This document shows, in pieces, positions 34,427 to 47,434 of a stretch of DNA of 64,000 bases. The stretch is from contig NZ_LIHP01000021.1 in the NCBI RefSeq assembly GCF_001314605.1, positions 124,001 through 188,000 on the forward strand, read 5' to 3'. Both the position numbers and the translations under genes were made by a program. The notes under the pieces are model-generated. The model did no database searches, had not been told where the DNA came from, and saw only the letters and a list, made by a program, of their open reading frames with translations. This DNA comes from Marinobacter sp. HL-58. Lineage in GTDB: Bacteria > Pseudomonadota > Gammaproteobacteria > Pseudomonadales > Oleiphilaceae. Every line of letters begins with the position of its first letter. The stretch's first letter is position 1.

Positions 34427-34596
34427 ATAACAATCAGTGCAGGATGTCAGAATAACCGGGATAACAAGACTGACACTCACGTTGGACCCACCGATAAGTC
34501 CGTTTTGTTACCTGCGGGATCTGACTGAATTTCAGACCCGGTCTGCTGAGGCTGACCCCTGGCGGGCCGAACACAACAACAAGAAGGATCATCTTC

Positions 34597-35679
34597 ATGT
34601 CAATCAAACACAAGATTTCACGCCTGAGCTATGGCGTTGCAGCCGCAGCAGTCATCTCTGGCACTATGTTCAGCAGTAACGTGGCTGCTGAAAAAATTCG
34701 CTGGCAGTTGCCACTGGCATTTCCCTCTCATCTGGTTGGTCTGTCCACACCGGTGAAGCACCTTTCTGAAAACCTCAAGGCCATCTCCGGTGGTGATATC
34801 GAGTTTCGCTATTACGAGCCGGGTGAACTGGTTCCCCCGTTTGAAATCATGGATTCCGTGAGCGACGGCAAGTATCCGGCCGGCTACACCTGGGTTGGCT
34901 ATGATCAGGGCACTATTGCCGCGCTGCCGCTGTATTCGGGTGCCCCATTCAATATGGAACCTCCGGCTTACCTGGCGTGGTACTACGAGGGTGAAGGCAA
35001 GGAGCTGCTCGAGGAAATCTACGATGAGCGCAATATTCACCCGATGCTGTGCAGCATCATCGGTCCCGAAGGTGCCGGCTGGTTTGCGGACCCCATCGAG
35101 AGCCTGGATGACTTTGACGGGCTGAAGATCCGCTTCGCCGGTATTGGCGGCAAGGTGCTTGAGGAACTGGGTGCCTCGGTTACCATGATTCCGGGTGGCG
35201 AGATCTACCAAGCCCTGGAGCGCGGCACTATTGATGCGACCGAGTTCTCGCAGCCGGCCATCGACAAGATGCTGGGCCTGGACCAGATCATCAAGAATTA
35301 CATCATGCCGGGCTGGCACCAGACCCTGACCACCTCACACCTGCTGGTAAACAAGGACGTCTGGAACGATCTTGAGCCGCAGAGCCGTGCCCTGATCGAG
35401 ATGGGTTGTGAATCGGCCACCCTGAAGGGCCTTGCTGAGAGCGAGTTTGCCCAGCCGACCGCCCTGCGTGATTACGAGAGCGAAGGCGTGAATGCCCAGA
35501 CCCTGCCAGAGCCGGTACTTCGTGAACTCGAAAAAGCCACTAACAAGGTGCTTGATGACATTGCCGAAGAGGATGAAATGTTCGGACGTGTGCTCGAGAG
35601 TCAGCGTGAGTTCATGGAGCATCACTCCATCTGGCACAACAAGGGCTACCTGCCACGGGATTTCTATCAGTACGACTGA
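34597..35679 (+). CDS. dctP: TRAP transporter substrate-binding protein (DctP family)
   Basis: A 360-residue periplasmic binding protein with a signal peptide (about 1-31, ending NVAA). The mature part begins EKIRWQLPLAFPSHLVGLSTPVKHLSENL, then GGDIEFRYYEPGELVPP and the ligand-carboxylate arginine region GLKIRFAGIGGKVLEELG. It is closest in style to TakP-like proteins that bind 2-oxo or hydroxy monocarboxylates. Together with the downstream dehydrogenase this makes 3-hydroxybutyrate or acetoacetate the probable ligand (inference). It is the first gene of the operon under the sigma-54 promoter. A stable hairpin follows the stop codon, which could raise its mRNA level over the membrane subunits. 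Confidence 0.9.
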   Translation: MSIKHKISRLSYGVAAAAVISGTMFSSNVAAEKIRWQLPLAFPSHLVGLSTPVKHLSENLKAISGGDIEFRYYEPGELVPPFEIMDSVSDGKYPAGYTWVGYDQGTIAALPLYSGAPFNMEPPAYLAWYYEGEGKELLEEIYDERNIHPMLCSIIGPEGAGWFADPIESLDDFDGLKIRFAGIGGKVLEELGASVTMIPGGEIYQALERGTIDATEFSQPAIDKMLGLDQIIKNYIMPGWHQTLTTSHLLVNKDVWNDLEPQSRALIEMGCESATLKGLAESEFAQPTALRDYESEGVNAQTLPEPVLRELEKATNKVLDDIAEEDEMFGRVLESQREFMEHHSIWHNKGYLPRDFYQYD

Positions 35680-35700
35680 TCGGAGCCCGCTAGTGTAAGG

Positions 35701-35724
35701 CAGGCACCGCTGCGGCGGTGCCTG
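35701..35724 (+). other. Intercistronic hairpin between dctP and dctQ
   Basis: CAGGCACCGC and GCGGTGCCTG form a perfect 10-pair stem with a TGCG loop, 21 bases after the dctP stop. It lacks a T run. Such hairpins after binding-protein genes often stabilise the upstream mRNA and lower expression of the membrane subunits. Confidence 0.5.
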
Positions 35725-35756
35725 TTGTCCCATCCCGTTCTGTATCCGAGGTTCCC

Positions 35757-36371
35757 GTGACTGAAAAGCACGATTCCCCTGAAGCCGCCGTGCCACATAC
35801 CGAGGCTGAACCGCTGCCGTACAACCGGCTGTCCTGGAAGCTGGACAGGTTCATTGTCACCATTGGCAAGGCCAGCTCCTGGCTCTGGATTGGCGTTTTG
35901 CTGGTCGTACTGGCGAATGTGTTCGCCCGTTTCATCCTCAATGCCGGCTCCGTGGCCCTGGAAGAAATGTCGTGGCATCTGTTTGGTGCTGCCATGATGC
36001 TGACACTCAGCTTTGCCGTGGTGAGGGATGACCATGTCCGGGTCGATGTGCTGCATGAAAAATTCTCCCTGAAAACACAGGCTGTTATCGAGCTTGCAGG
36101 GATTCTGGTTCTGGCGCTGCCGATCATCTATCTGATGATTGATGTACTGATTCCCTATGCCTACAAAGCCTTTGAGCTTAATGAGCGCTCCCAGGCGCCG
36201 AGTGGGTTGCCTTATCGGTTTATCTTCAAAAGCGTGTTGCCACTGTCGCTGATACTGGTCTGGATTGCATTGTTCTCCCGGGCCCTGCGCTGTTCCACGC
36301 TGTTGTTCCGCTTCCCGCGGGAAATCCAAATTCCTCGTGATGACCGCAATGGCGGCCATCCGCATCCCTGA
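35757..36371 (+). CDS. dctQ: TRAP transporter small membrane subunit (DctQ family)
   Basis: A 204-residue protein with four membrane helices, including LWIGVLLVVLANVFARFIL and MSWHLFGAAMMLTLSFAVVRDDHVRVD. The end of the latter is the DctQ signature. It pairs with DctM to form the ion-coupled permease. I chose the GTG at 35757 because CGAGG stands five bases before it; the upstream GTG at 35718 falls within the intercistronic hairpin. It starts 77 bp after dctP and ends 18 bp before dctM. Confidence 0.88.
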   Translation: MTEKHDSPEAAVPHTEAEPLPYNRLSWKLDRFIVTIGKASSWLWIGVLLVVLANVFARFILNAGSVALEEMSWHLFGAAMMLTLSFAVVRDDHVRVDVLHEKFSLKTQAVIELAGILVLALPIIYLMIDVLIPYAYKAFELNERSQAPSGLPYRFIFKSVLPLSLILVWIALFSRALRCSTLLFRFPREIQIPRDDRNGGHPHP

Positions 36372-36389
36372 TCAAGAGGCAAAGACGTC

Positions 36390-37760
36390 ATGGGTCTGGA
36401 AGAAATTCTTGTAATCGCCATGTTTGCCAGCTTTATGCTGCTGTTGATGCTGGGTTTTCCGGTGGCATGGTCGCTGGCCGGTATTGGCCTTGTTTTCGGG
36501 GTAACGGGTTTTATTCTGGTTGAATATTTCGACGCGGATACCTGGTTTACCTGGAACGGCACCATTGGTGCCCTGGACTCCCGTATCTACGGGATAGTCG
36601 CCAATGAGTTGATGGTGGCGCTGCCGCTGTTCATATTCATGGGTATCATGCTGGACCGCTCCGGCATTGCTGAAAAACTGATGCACAGCCTGGTCCGGGT
36701 GTTGGGCCCGCTGCGGGGTGGTTACGCCGTTACGGTGGTCATTGTCGGCGTGTTGCTGGCAGCGTCCACGGGAATTGTCGGTGCCTCTGTGGTGTTGCTG
36801 GGTATGTTGTCACTGGGGCCGATGATGCAGGCCAACTACAACAAGCCGTTGGCTGTGGGTACGGCATGCTCGGTCGGTACGCTGGGCATCCTGGTGCCGC
36901 CGAGCATCATGCTGGTGCTGATGGCAGACAGGCTTGGCACCTCCGATGCGTCTGTGGGCAAGTTGTTCATGGGTGCCCTGATTCCGGGCGTCATGCTGGG
37001 GGTTATGTACATCCTCTACATCCTGATTGCGTCTTATATCAAAAAAGACCTGGCGCCGGCGCCCAGAAATCGCGAACCGCTGACGGCCAGGGCGCTTCTG
37101 GATGTTTTTATTGCTGTAGTGCCTCCGCTGGTGCTTATCATGGCGGTGCTCGGCTCCATTTTCTTCGGCATAGCCACCACCACCGAAGCATCAGCCGTAG
37201 GTGCTGCGGGCGCAATGCTGATGGCCTTTACCAGTCGTCGGCTTGATCTGGAAGTACTGAAAGACTCGCTCTACCAGACCAGCCGTACCACGGCCTTTAT
37301 CTTCGGGATTTTCATTGGGGCGACGGTGTTCGCTGCGGTACTGAGGGGGCTTGGAGGTGACGATGTTATCCGGGCGGCCATCAACGGCCTGCCATTCGGT
37401 ACAACCGGTGTATTGCTGACCATACTCTTCATTACCTTCCTGCTGGGCTTCTTCCTGGACTGGGTGGAGATCACTCTGATCATCCTGCCTCTGGTTGCGC
37501 CGGTTGTCTTCTCGCTGGGTGTGGAGCCGGTTTGGTTCGCCATCATGTTTGCCATGTGTCTGCAGACATCCTTCCTGACACCGCCGGTGGGATTCTCGCT
37601 GTTCTATATCAAGGGCGTGTGTCCACCGGGAATTACCACCCGCCATATCTACCTGGGCGTAATGCCGTTTATTGCACTGCAATTACTGGGTCTGGCACTC
37701 GTTTTCTGGTTTGAACCCCTGGCCACCTGGTTGCCCAATGAGGTTTACGGGGGGCCCTGA
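36390..37760 (+). CDS. dctM: TRAP transporter large membrane subunit (DctM family)
   Basis: A 456-residue protein with about twelve membrane helices, the Na+-coupled translocation subunit. Typical stretches are LPLFIFMGIMLDRSGIAEKL, STGIVGASVVLLGMLSLGPM, GTLGILVPPSIMLVLMAD and LQTSFLTPPVGFSLFYIKGV. It works with DctQ and the periplasmic DctP to import an organic acid. AGAGG stands ten bases before the ATG. A strong hairpin follows before the dehydrogenase gene, which is in the same direction and probably in the same operon. Confidence 0.92.
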   Translation: MGLEEILVIAMFASFMLLLMLGFPVAWSLAGIGLVFGVTGFILVEYFDADTWFTWNGTIGALDSRIYGIVANELMVALPLFIFMGIMLDRSGIAEKLMHSLVRVLGPLRGGYAVTVVIVGVLLAASTGIVGASVVLLGMLSLGPMMQANYNKPLAVGTACSVGTLGILVPPSIMLVLMADRLGTSDASVGKLFMGALIPGVMLGVMYILYILIASYIKKDLAPAPRNREPLTARALLDVFIAVVPPLVLIMAVLGSIFFGIATTTEASAVGAAGAMLMAFTSRRLDLEVLKDSLYQTSRTTAFIFGIFIGATVFAAVLRGLGGDDVIRAAINGLPFGTTGVLLTILFITFLLGFFLDWVEITLIILPLVAPVVFSLGVEPVWFAIMFAMCLQTSFLTPPVGFSLFYIKGVCPPGITTRHIYLGVMPFIALQLLGLALVFWFEPLATWLPNEVYGGP

Positions 37761-37787
37761 CAGCCTGCCAATAAAGTAGCCAGCCTT

Positions 37788-37820
37788 GCAGGCCGGGTTC
37801 GTGATCTTCGCCCGGCCTGC
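37788..37820 (+). other. Intercistronic hairpin between dctM and the dehydrogenase gene
   Basis: GCAGGCCGGG and CCCGGCCTGC are perfect 10-pair arms with a 13-base loop. No T run follows, so it is more likely a processing or stability element, or a partial stop between the transport and enzyme halves of the operon, than a full terminator. Confidence 0.5.
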
Positions 37821-37862
37821 CATTTCGAGACTGAATTGATACAACAACAAGGAGATGACGCC

Positions 37863-38642
37863 ATGCGTCTCAAAGACCAAGTTGCGCTTATAACCGGCGC
37901 TGGCCGCGGTATCGGCCGTGCAGTTGCAGAGCATTATGCCCGTGAGGGTGCCAAAGTGGCTGTTGCCGACCTGGACCTGGCCGGCGCCCAACAGGTTGTG
38001 GACGCCATCGAAGCCAGCGGCGGTTCTGCCATGGCCCTGGCCATGGATGTGACCGATGAAAAGGCCGTTGATGACGGGGTAGCTGCCATTGTCGAGCGCT
38101 GGGGCAGGCTGGATATTGCCCTGGCCAACGCGGGTATTCAGCATATAGATCCAGTCCACAAGCTGTCATTCAGTAACTGGAGCAAGGTGATGAGTGTGCA
38201 CCTGGACGGTGCTTTTCTGGTCACCCGGGCTGCCCTCAATCAGATGTATGCCGGCAACGGTGGTACCATGCTTTACATGGGCTCGGTACACTCCCTTGAG
38301 GCATCGCCACTGAAAGCACCCTACGTGGCGGCCAAGCACGGCATGCTCGGCCTCTGCCGTGCGGTCGCTAAAGAGGGGGCGGAACATGGCGTGCGCAGTA
38401 ACATCATCTGCCCCGGCTTCGTGCGGACACCATTGGTGGACAAGCAGATTCCCGAGCAGGCGAAGGAACTGGGTATTTCAGAAGAGGAAGTCATCAGCAA
38501 GGTCATGTTGAAAAATACCGTGGACGGAAAGTTCACCACTCTGGAAGATGTATCGGAGCTGGCAGTGCATCTGGCCGCCTTCCCTTCGGCCGCCATGACC
38601 GGCCAGTCCATTGTGGTCAGCCACGGCTGGCATATGCAGTAA
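37863..38642 (+). CDS. bdhA: 3-Hydroxybutyrate dehydrogenase (short-chain dehydrogenase)
   Basis: A 259-residue SDR that oxidises (R)-3-hydroxybutyrate to acetoacetate with NAD+. The cofactor loop is TGAGRGIG at 11-18. The catalytic residues are S141, Y154 and K158 in YMGSVHS and YVAAKHG. The end, [22 protein letters not shown] then [13 protein letters not shown], is specific to 3-hydroxybutyrate dehydrogenases. Position 113, where most SDRs have the catalytic Asn, is His (SVHLDG), as I recall for one branch of this family. AAGGAG stands before the ATG at 37863, which is preferred over the frame start at 37836. It is 16 bp from the next gene. Confidence 0.9.
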   Translation: MRLKDQVALITGAGRGIGRAVAEHYAREGAKVAVADLDLAGAQQVVDAIEASGGSAMALAMDVTDEKAVDDGVAAIVERWGRLDIALANAGIQHIDPVHKLSFSNWSKVMSVHLDGAFLVTRAALNQMYAGNGGTMLYMGSVHSLEASPLKAPYVAAKHGMLGLCRAVAKEGAEHGVRSNIICPGFVRTPLVDKQIPEQAKELGISEEEVISKVMLKNTVDGKFTTLEDVSELAVHLAAFPSAAMTGQSIVVSHGWHMQ

Positions 38643-38658
38643 GCAACAGGAGAGACGG

Positions 38659-40650
<1,992 letters not shown>

Positions 40651-40668
40651 GTTCGCCGTTGGGCTGGG

Positions 40669-40794
40669 TGTCGGATTACGCTTCGCTAATCCGACCTACG
40701 TTTATTTGTAGGTCGTATAGAGCGGAGCGAAATGCGACGGAGGTGCCGTGTAGACCTGTTGTCGGATTACGGCTACGCCTAATCCGACCTACGG
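40669..40794. repeat. REP cluster after the acetoacetyl-CoA synthetase gene
   Basis: Two units of the same REP family as at 521-667 lie at 40669-40700 and 40758-40794. Both read TGTCGGATTACG...CTAATCCGACCTACG. Between them, at 40708-40738, is a related unit GTAGGTCGTATAGAGCGGAG. The gene-free stretch 40651-41174 is made of this cluster, the large inverted repeat that follows, and the promoter region of the isocitrate dehydrogenase gene. Confidence 0.8.
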
Positions 40795-40824
40795 TCAGGG
40801 TAGGCGCGCAAGGGGGTACGTTGA

Positions 40825-40930
40825 GTGGTGGAGAGGCTGTCTCCCGAAACTGTGCGGAGCCAGGGATGGCGGAGCTCAAGCCGCACAGGGATGTCTTGAG
40901 GCGTGTTTCGGGAGACAGCCTCTCCACCAC
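40825..40930. repeat. Large inverted repeat with 26-bp perfect arms
   Basis: The arms at 40825-40850 and 40905-40930 are exact complements (starting GTGGTGGAGAGGCTGTCTCC). The 54-bp interior has a second stem TGTGCGG/CCGCACA, a mini-hairpin GCCAGGGATGGC and a repeat of CAGGGATG. It would fold into a multi-stem RNA or cruciform. It differs from both the REP units and the palindrome family described above. No protein-coding frame is convincing. Confidence 0.8.
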
Positions 40931-41174
40931 GAACACTCCACAGCCAAAATGTCCGAAAGTTTCGTAAATTCCTGCCTTTTCATCGTCCTGTAACGGGTTT
41001 TAGCGCATTTTTAGACGGTTCTTATACTAAGATCGTAACCAGAATTATCAAAAAAATGCTATCTTAGTAGGTCTATCAAAAGTTCCCAATCAGTCATTGC
41101 TCAGGTCGGGCGTTCACAAGACACCTGACCCTGCCATGACCGTCCTGAACTCACCCATTAGCCTGAGGACGAAA

Positions 41175-43418
<2,244 letters not shown>

Positions 43419-43465
43419 TCCGGAGCCAGATCAGCCGGGTGATTCTCCCGGTTGTCTGACCCGAG

Positions 43466-43503
43466 AAAAACCGGACAGTCCGAAAGGGCTCTCCGGTTTT
43501 TTT
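43466..43503 (+). terminator. Rho-independent terminator of the isocitrate dehydrogenase gene
   Basis: AAAAACCGGA pairs with TCCGGTTTTT, and an inner stem AGTCC-GAAA-GGGCT extends it. The stem is followed by TTTTTTT. It lies 48 bases after the stop codon. The A run on the other side means it may also work for the convergent GGDEF-EAL gene. Confidence 0.85.
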
Positions 43504-43519
43504 GTGCCCGTTTTACTCG

Positions 43520-45586
43520 CTACACCTTCGATCGGTTATTCAGGGCCCGGGTGAAGGTCTGAAGGTCTTCCAGAGGCAATGCCCGGGCGTACCAGAAGCC
43601 CTGGTAGGCGGTACACCCGAACTGCTTCAGCAGTCTGAACTGTTCCTCGGTTTCCACACCTTCGGCCACCACACTCATGCCCAGCTCCCGGGCCATGGAC
43701 AGGGTTCCACGGGTGATGGCAGCATCCCGTTCGTTGGAGACAATGCCGTTGACGAAGGTGCGGTCAATCTTGATCTTGTCCACGGGCATGTCGCGCATGT
43801 AACTGAGGCTCGAAAATCCGGTGCCGAAGTCGTCAATGGCCACTTCCATACCCATGTTCCGGATTTCCCGCAATTGCCTGATCACGTCTTTCGGATCATT
43901 GAGGAACACGTTCTCGGTAATTTCAACACAGAGCTGCCCGGGCCTGAGTTGGTACTGATCGTTAAGGCGAGCCAGCAGTTCCACCAGGTTGTGGCGATGG
44001 AACTGAAGCGGTGAAAGGTTGATGGAGATACTGTCCACGCCGATGTCAGCCAGCTGTGCTGCCCGGGCACAGGCTTCCCGCATTACCCACTCGCTGACCT
44101 GCAGAATCTGGCCGGTGCGTTCAGCCAGAGGAACATACTCTGCCGGTGAAATGTAGCCGCGATCAGGATGTTGCCAGCGGATCAGCGCTTCAACCCCGAC
44201 GATGGCAAGCTCATTGTTGAACATGGGCTGGTAAAAGAGTTCGAACTGTTCCCTGGCCAGTGCCTGCTGGAGTTGCTGGCGTAATGCCACCTCATGCTGG
44301 ACGCGACGGTCGAGGGTCTGGTTGAACCATTGCCAGTTGTTACCCCCCAGTTTCTTGGCTTCATACATTGCCATGTCGGCCTGCTGGATCAGCCGCATCG
44401 AATTGTCAGTTGAAGTGTCGACGGTACTGATACCGATGGCGGCTGACAGGGTAATCTCCACATCCTCGTTCAGAAAAGGCTGTGAGAACTGGGCTAGCAC
44501 CTGGTCAGCAATAGGATTGACGGCCTGACGTTCCGGCGCGCCGGGCACAAGGGCTACGAATTCGTCGCCCCCGAACCTGATCAGGGTGGCATCATCCGGA
44601 AGGGCAAGCTGCAGTCGCCGGGCGGTCTGGGCCAGTATTTCATCACCAAAGGCGTGGCCAAGACTGTCATTAATGGGTTTGAAACCATCCAGGTCGATGA
44701 ACAGGGCATGTATGGCAAGCTGCCGGTCGAAAGCCTGGCGACAGATGCCCAGCAGGTGAGATTCCAGATAGGTGCGGTTGGGGAGTCCGGTCAGGGAATC
44801 ATGGCTGGCCTGAAAGGTGAGGACCTCTTCCTGCTGGATACGGTCGCTGATATCGGTCTGGATACCGATAAAATGAGTGACCTCATTATGGATGTTCCGC
44901 ACCGGGGCAATGTAAAGGTCATTCCAGAAGCAGCTGCCGTCCTTGCGATAGTTGAGCAAAGAGGTATGAACTTCACGCAGGTCGGCCAGGCCGGCGCGGA
45001 TGCTGGCGACAGCCGTGGGGCTGGTGTCCGGTCCCTGCAGCATATTGCAACTGCGACCCACCATTTCGTCCGAACGGTAGCCGGTCATCCGTTCGAACGC
45101 CGGATTCACGTATACCAGCGGGTGCCCGGGCAGCCCCGCATCGGCAATAGTGACCCCGCTTGAGGAGGCTTCCACACTGCGCTCCAGTACCCGCAGGCGG
45201 GCTTCTGTCTGGCGTTCGCGGGTCCGGTCCCTGGCCTGCCCGTGCACGCCGGTTATACGGCCATTCACGATGATGGGAATATTGAGAATATCCAGTTGCA
45301 GGATCTCACCATGCATATTCCGGATGCGGATTTCGTAGCGCTGATGCTGTCCCGCCAGGGTTGCCTCAAAATGCCGACGGGTGCGTTCCAGGTCGTCCTT
45401 CACTACCAGCAATTCATAATGCTGGCCGACAATATCCTCTTCCACCGCGCAAACAAGATCACAACCCGCCTGGTTGATCTGCACGAATTCCCCTGCGGGA
45501 TTCAGTGAGAAAACCGCATCGGGGTTATAGGTAAACAGCGAACGGTAGTGTTGTTCGTTGTATTCGTGAGAATGGGAGCGTGACAA
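43520..45586 (-). CDS. PAS-LOV-like-GGDEF-EAL cyclic di-GMP protein
   Basis: A 688-residue soluble protein: PAS (about 12-120), a second PAS (about 132-250) that reads like a LOV blue-light domain, GGDEF (about 260-425, motif GGDEF at 339-343, no I-site), and EAL (about 435-685, EAL at 465-467). The LOV reading rests on GRSCNMLQG with the photo-adduct Cys180, the flavin-binding Asn212 (LLNYRKDG), Asn222 (FWN) and Gln243 (FIGIQ). The usual motif is GxNCRFLQ, so two of its residues differ. The EAL domain keeps DDFGTGFSS, KIDRTFV and EGVET, so it should be an active phosphodiesterase. The start is a TTG with GAGG six bases upstream. Confidence 0.9.
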   Translation of the reverse strand: MSRSHSHEYNEQHYRSLFTYNPDAVFSLNPAGEFVQINQAGCDLVCAVEEDIVGQHYELLVVKDDLERTRRHFEATLAGQHQRYEIRIRNMHGEILQLDILNIPIIVNGRITGVHGQARDRTRERQTEARLRVLERSVEASSSGVTIADAGLPGHPLVYVNPAFERMTGYRSDEMVGRSCNMLQGPDTSPTAVASIRAGLADLREVHTSLLNYRKDGSCFWNDLYIAPVRNIHNEVTHFIGIQTDISDRIQQEEVLTFQASHDSLTGLPNRTYLESHLLGICRQAFDRQLAIHALFIDLDGFKPINDSLGHAFGDEILAQTARRLQLALPDDATLIRFGGDEFVALVPGAPERQAVNPIADQVLAQFSQPFLNEDVEITLSAAIGISTVDTSTDNSMRLIQQADMAMYEAKKLGGNNWQWFNQTLDRRVQHEVALRQQLQQALAREQFELFYQPMFNNELAIVGVEALIRWQHPDRGYISPAEYVPLAERTGQILQVSEWVMREACARAAQLADIGVDSISINLSPLQFHRHNLVELLARLNDQYQLRPGQLCVEITENVFLNDPKDVIRQLREIRNMGMEVAIDDFGTGFSSLSYMRDMPVDKIKIDRTFVNGIVSNERDAAITRGTLSMARELGMSVVAEGVETEEQFRLLKQFGCTAYQGFWYARALPLEDLQTFTRALNNRSKV

Positions 45587-45832
45587 CCTTTACCTCGTGG
45601 GCCGCTGGCAACGAAAACTGACAAAACATTCTGTTAACCATACAGTAGGCCAGTTCACATTGGATAGCATCCCGGGACAGTCATTGTCTGTTGCCTGCGC
45701 GTAATCATTTGCAACAAACTCTCGACGCACCGGCACTCAGTGATCTAACTTCAGTTCAGATGACAGATGTTATTCGGTTCCTTGGGGTGCGAGCCATCAG
45801 GGATACAGCAGGAACCCGGGGATATGGTTTGA

Positions 45833-47407
45833 ATGGACAAGCTTAAAGGGCGCCACACACCACTGCGACGCTCGCTGTGGGTTGTTGGTGTGTATCTGCT
45901 GGCCGGCTGGCTGTGGATAACATTTTCGGATTATCTGGCGGGGCAATGGTTCCCTGATCCGGAGGCGCTGAGCCGTGTGCAGACCTACAAGGGCGCCCTG
46001 TTTGTTCTGGTGACGGCCCTGGCGCTGTTTCTGGCACTGATGCGCCAGTTCACCAGAGACCGGAGCATGTTGTCCCTGCACCACCACCAGCGGGAAGAAA
46101 TCCGGGAACTGAACCAGTTCCGTGAAAGCGTTATCGAGCGGGCAAATGTGTGGATTAATGTGCTCGATCCCATGGGCAGGGTTTTGCTCTGGAACAGGGC
46201 TGCGGAGGAAATCAGCGGATACCGCCGTGATGAGGTTCTGGGCTCCGATCAGATCTGGCAGTGGCTCTATCCGGACGAAGACGAACGGGCACGGATCCGG
46301 AGCCGGGCTGAGGAAATTCTGCGGGATGAAGGCGAAGTGGTTGGTTACGAGACCCGCATTACCACCAGAGAGGGTGAAGAACGACTGATATCCTGGAACT
46401 CCCGCAGCCTGAGGAGCGAAGAGGATGAGATAGTCGGCTCGATCGCCATTGGTCATGACATTACCGATATCCGCAGGGCGGAAATCACCATTCGACAACG
46501 TGAACGGCAGCTGTCCACGCTCATGGACAACCTGCCCGGCATGGCTTACCGATGCCGCTATGACGAGCACTGGACCATGTTGTTCGTGTCCAGCGGTTGC
46601 CGTGAGCTGACCGGGTATGAGCCTGAAGAACTGCTGAATAACCATCGGGTCAGTTATGCCGAACTGATTGCTGCTGATAATAATGAAAATATCCTGCGGG
46701 CTGTTGAAACTGCCATTGGTAACGCTGAACCTTTCTCTCTCGAGTACCCCGTGGTTCGCAAGGACGGCCGCCGTATCTGGGTCTGGGAGCGGGGCCGGGC
46801 GGTCGAGGGTAATGGCGATGTCCTGCTCGAGGGTATCATTCTGGATATTTCCGATCGCAAGACACTTGAGGATGAACTGTCTGAACTGGCTACCCGGGAT
46901 CCGCTGACCGGCCTGTTCAACCGCCGCGAAATGACGCGGTTACTGGATGAGGAAATTGCCCGGGCCAAACGCTACGGGCGAGCGCTGTCGCTGCTGTGGA
47001 TCGATTTTGATCACTTCAAGGCCATCAACGATGAGCATGGTCATGCGGCCGGAGACTCCGTGTTGAAAGCCACCAGTGCGCTGCTGGCGGACAGCGTACG
47101 CAGTGTTGATCTGATCGGCCGTTTCGGAGGGGAGGAGTTCGTTATCCTGTTGCCGGAGATGGACCGCTCCGAGGCAGGCGAAATGGCCGAGCGATTGCGC
47201 AGGCTGATCAGTGAAACGCCCCAGCCGCTGGGCAATGGCCGCACCGTGCCGTTGACCATCAGCATCGGGGTGTCGGTGTTCCCGGATAATGGCACCGACT
47301 CCCAGGCTCTTTGTGCCGCCGCTGACAGGGCGATGTATCAGGCCAAATCCAGCGGTCGCAACCGGGTGGTTCTGGCACCTCTGGCTCAACAAGCCCATAA
47401 TCCGTAA
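45833..47407 (+). CDS. Membrane PAS-PAS-GGDEF diguanylate cyclase
   Basis: A 524-residue protein with two N-terminal membrane helices (about 13-35 and 52-70), two PAS domains (about 95-215 and 228-345) and a C-terminal GGDEF domain. The active site is GGEEF at 432-436. An I-site R423-x-x-D426 is present at the proper spacing, so it should make cyclic di-GMP with product inhibition. It is divergent from the LOV-like GGDEF-EAL gene. The 246-bp gap between them should hold both promoters, but no clear element was read. It is 27 bp from the following hydrolase gene and probably co-transcribed. Confidence 0.9.
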   Translation: MDKLKGRHTPLRRSLWVVGVYLLAGWLWITFSDYLAGQWFPDPEALSRVQTYKGALFVLVTALALFLALMRQFTRDRSMLSLHHHQREEIRELNQFRESVIERANVWINVLDPMGRVLLWNRAAEEISGYRRDEVLGSDQIWQWLYPDEDERARIRSRAEEILRDEGEVVGYETRITTREGEERLISWNSRSLRSEEDEIVGSIAIGHDITDIRRAEITIRQRERQLSTLMDNLPGMAYRCRYDEHWTMLFVSSGCRELTGYEPEELLNNHRVSYAELIAADNNENILRAVETAIGNAEPFSLEYPVVRKDGRRIWVWERGRAVEGNGDVLLEGIILDISDRKTLEDELSELATRDPLTGLFNRREMTRLLDEEIARAKRYGRALSLLWIDFDHFKAINDEHGHAAGDSVLKATSALLADSVRSVDLIGRFGGEEFVILLPEMDRSEAGEMAERLRRLISETPQPLGNGRTVPLTISIGVSVFPDNGTDSQALCAAADRAMYQAKSSGRNRVVLAPLAQQAHNP

Positions 47408-47434
47408 ACAAATAACATAACCAGAGGTTAAGCG

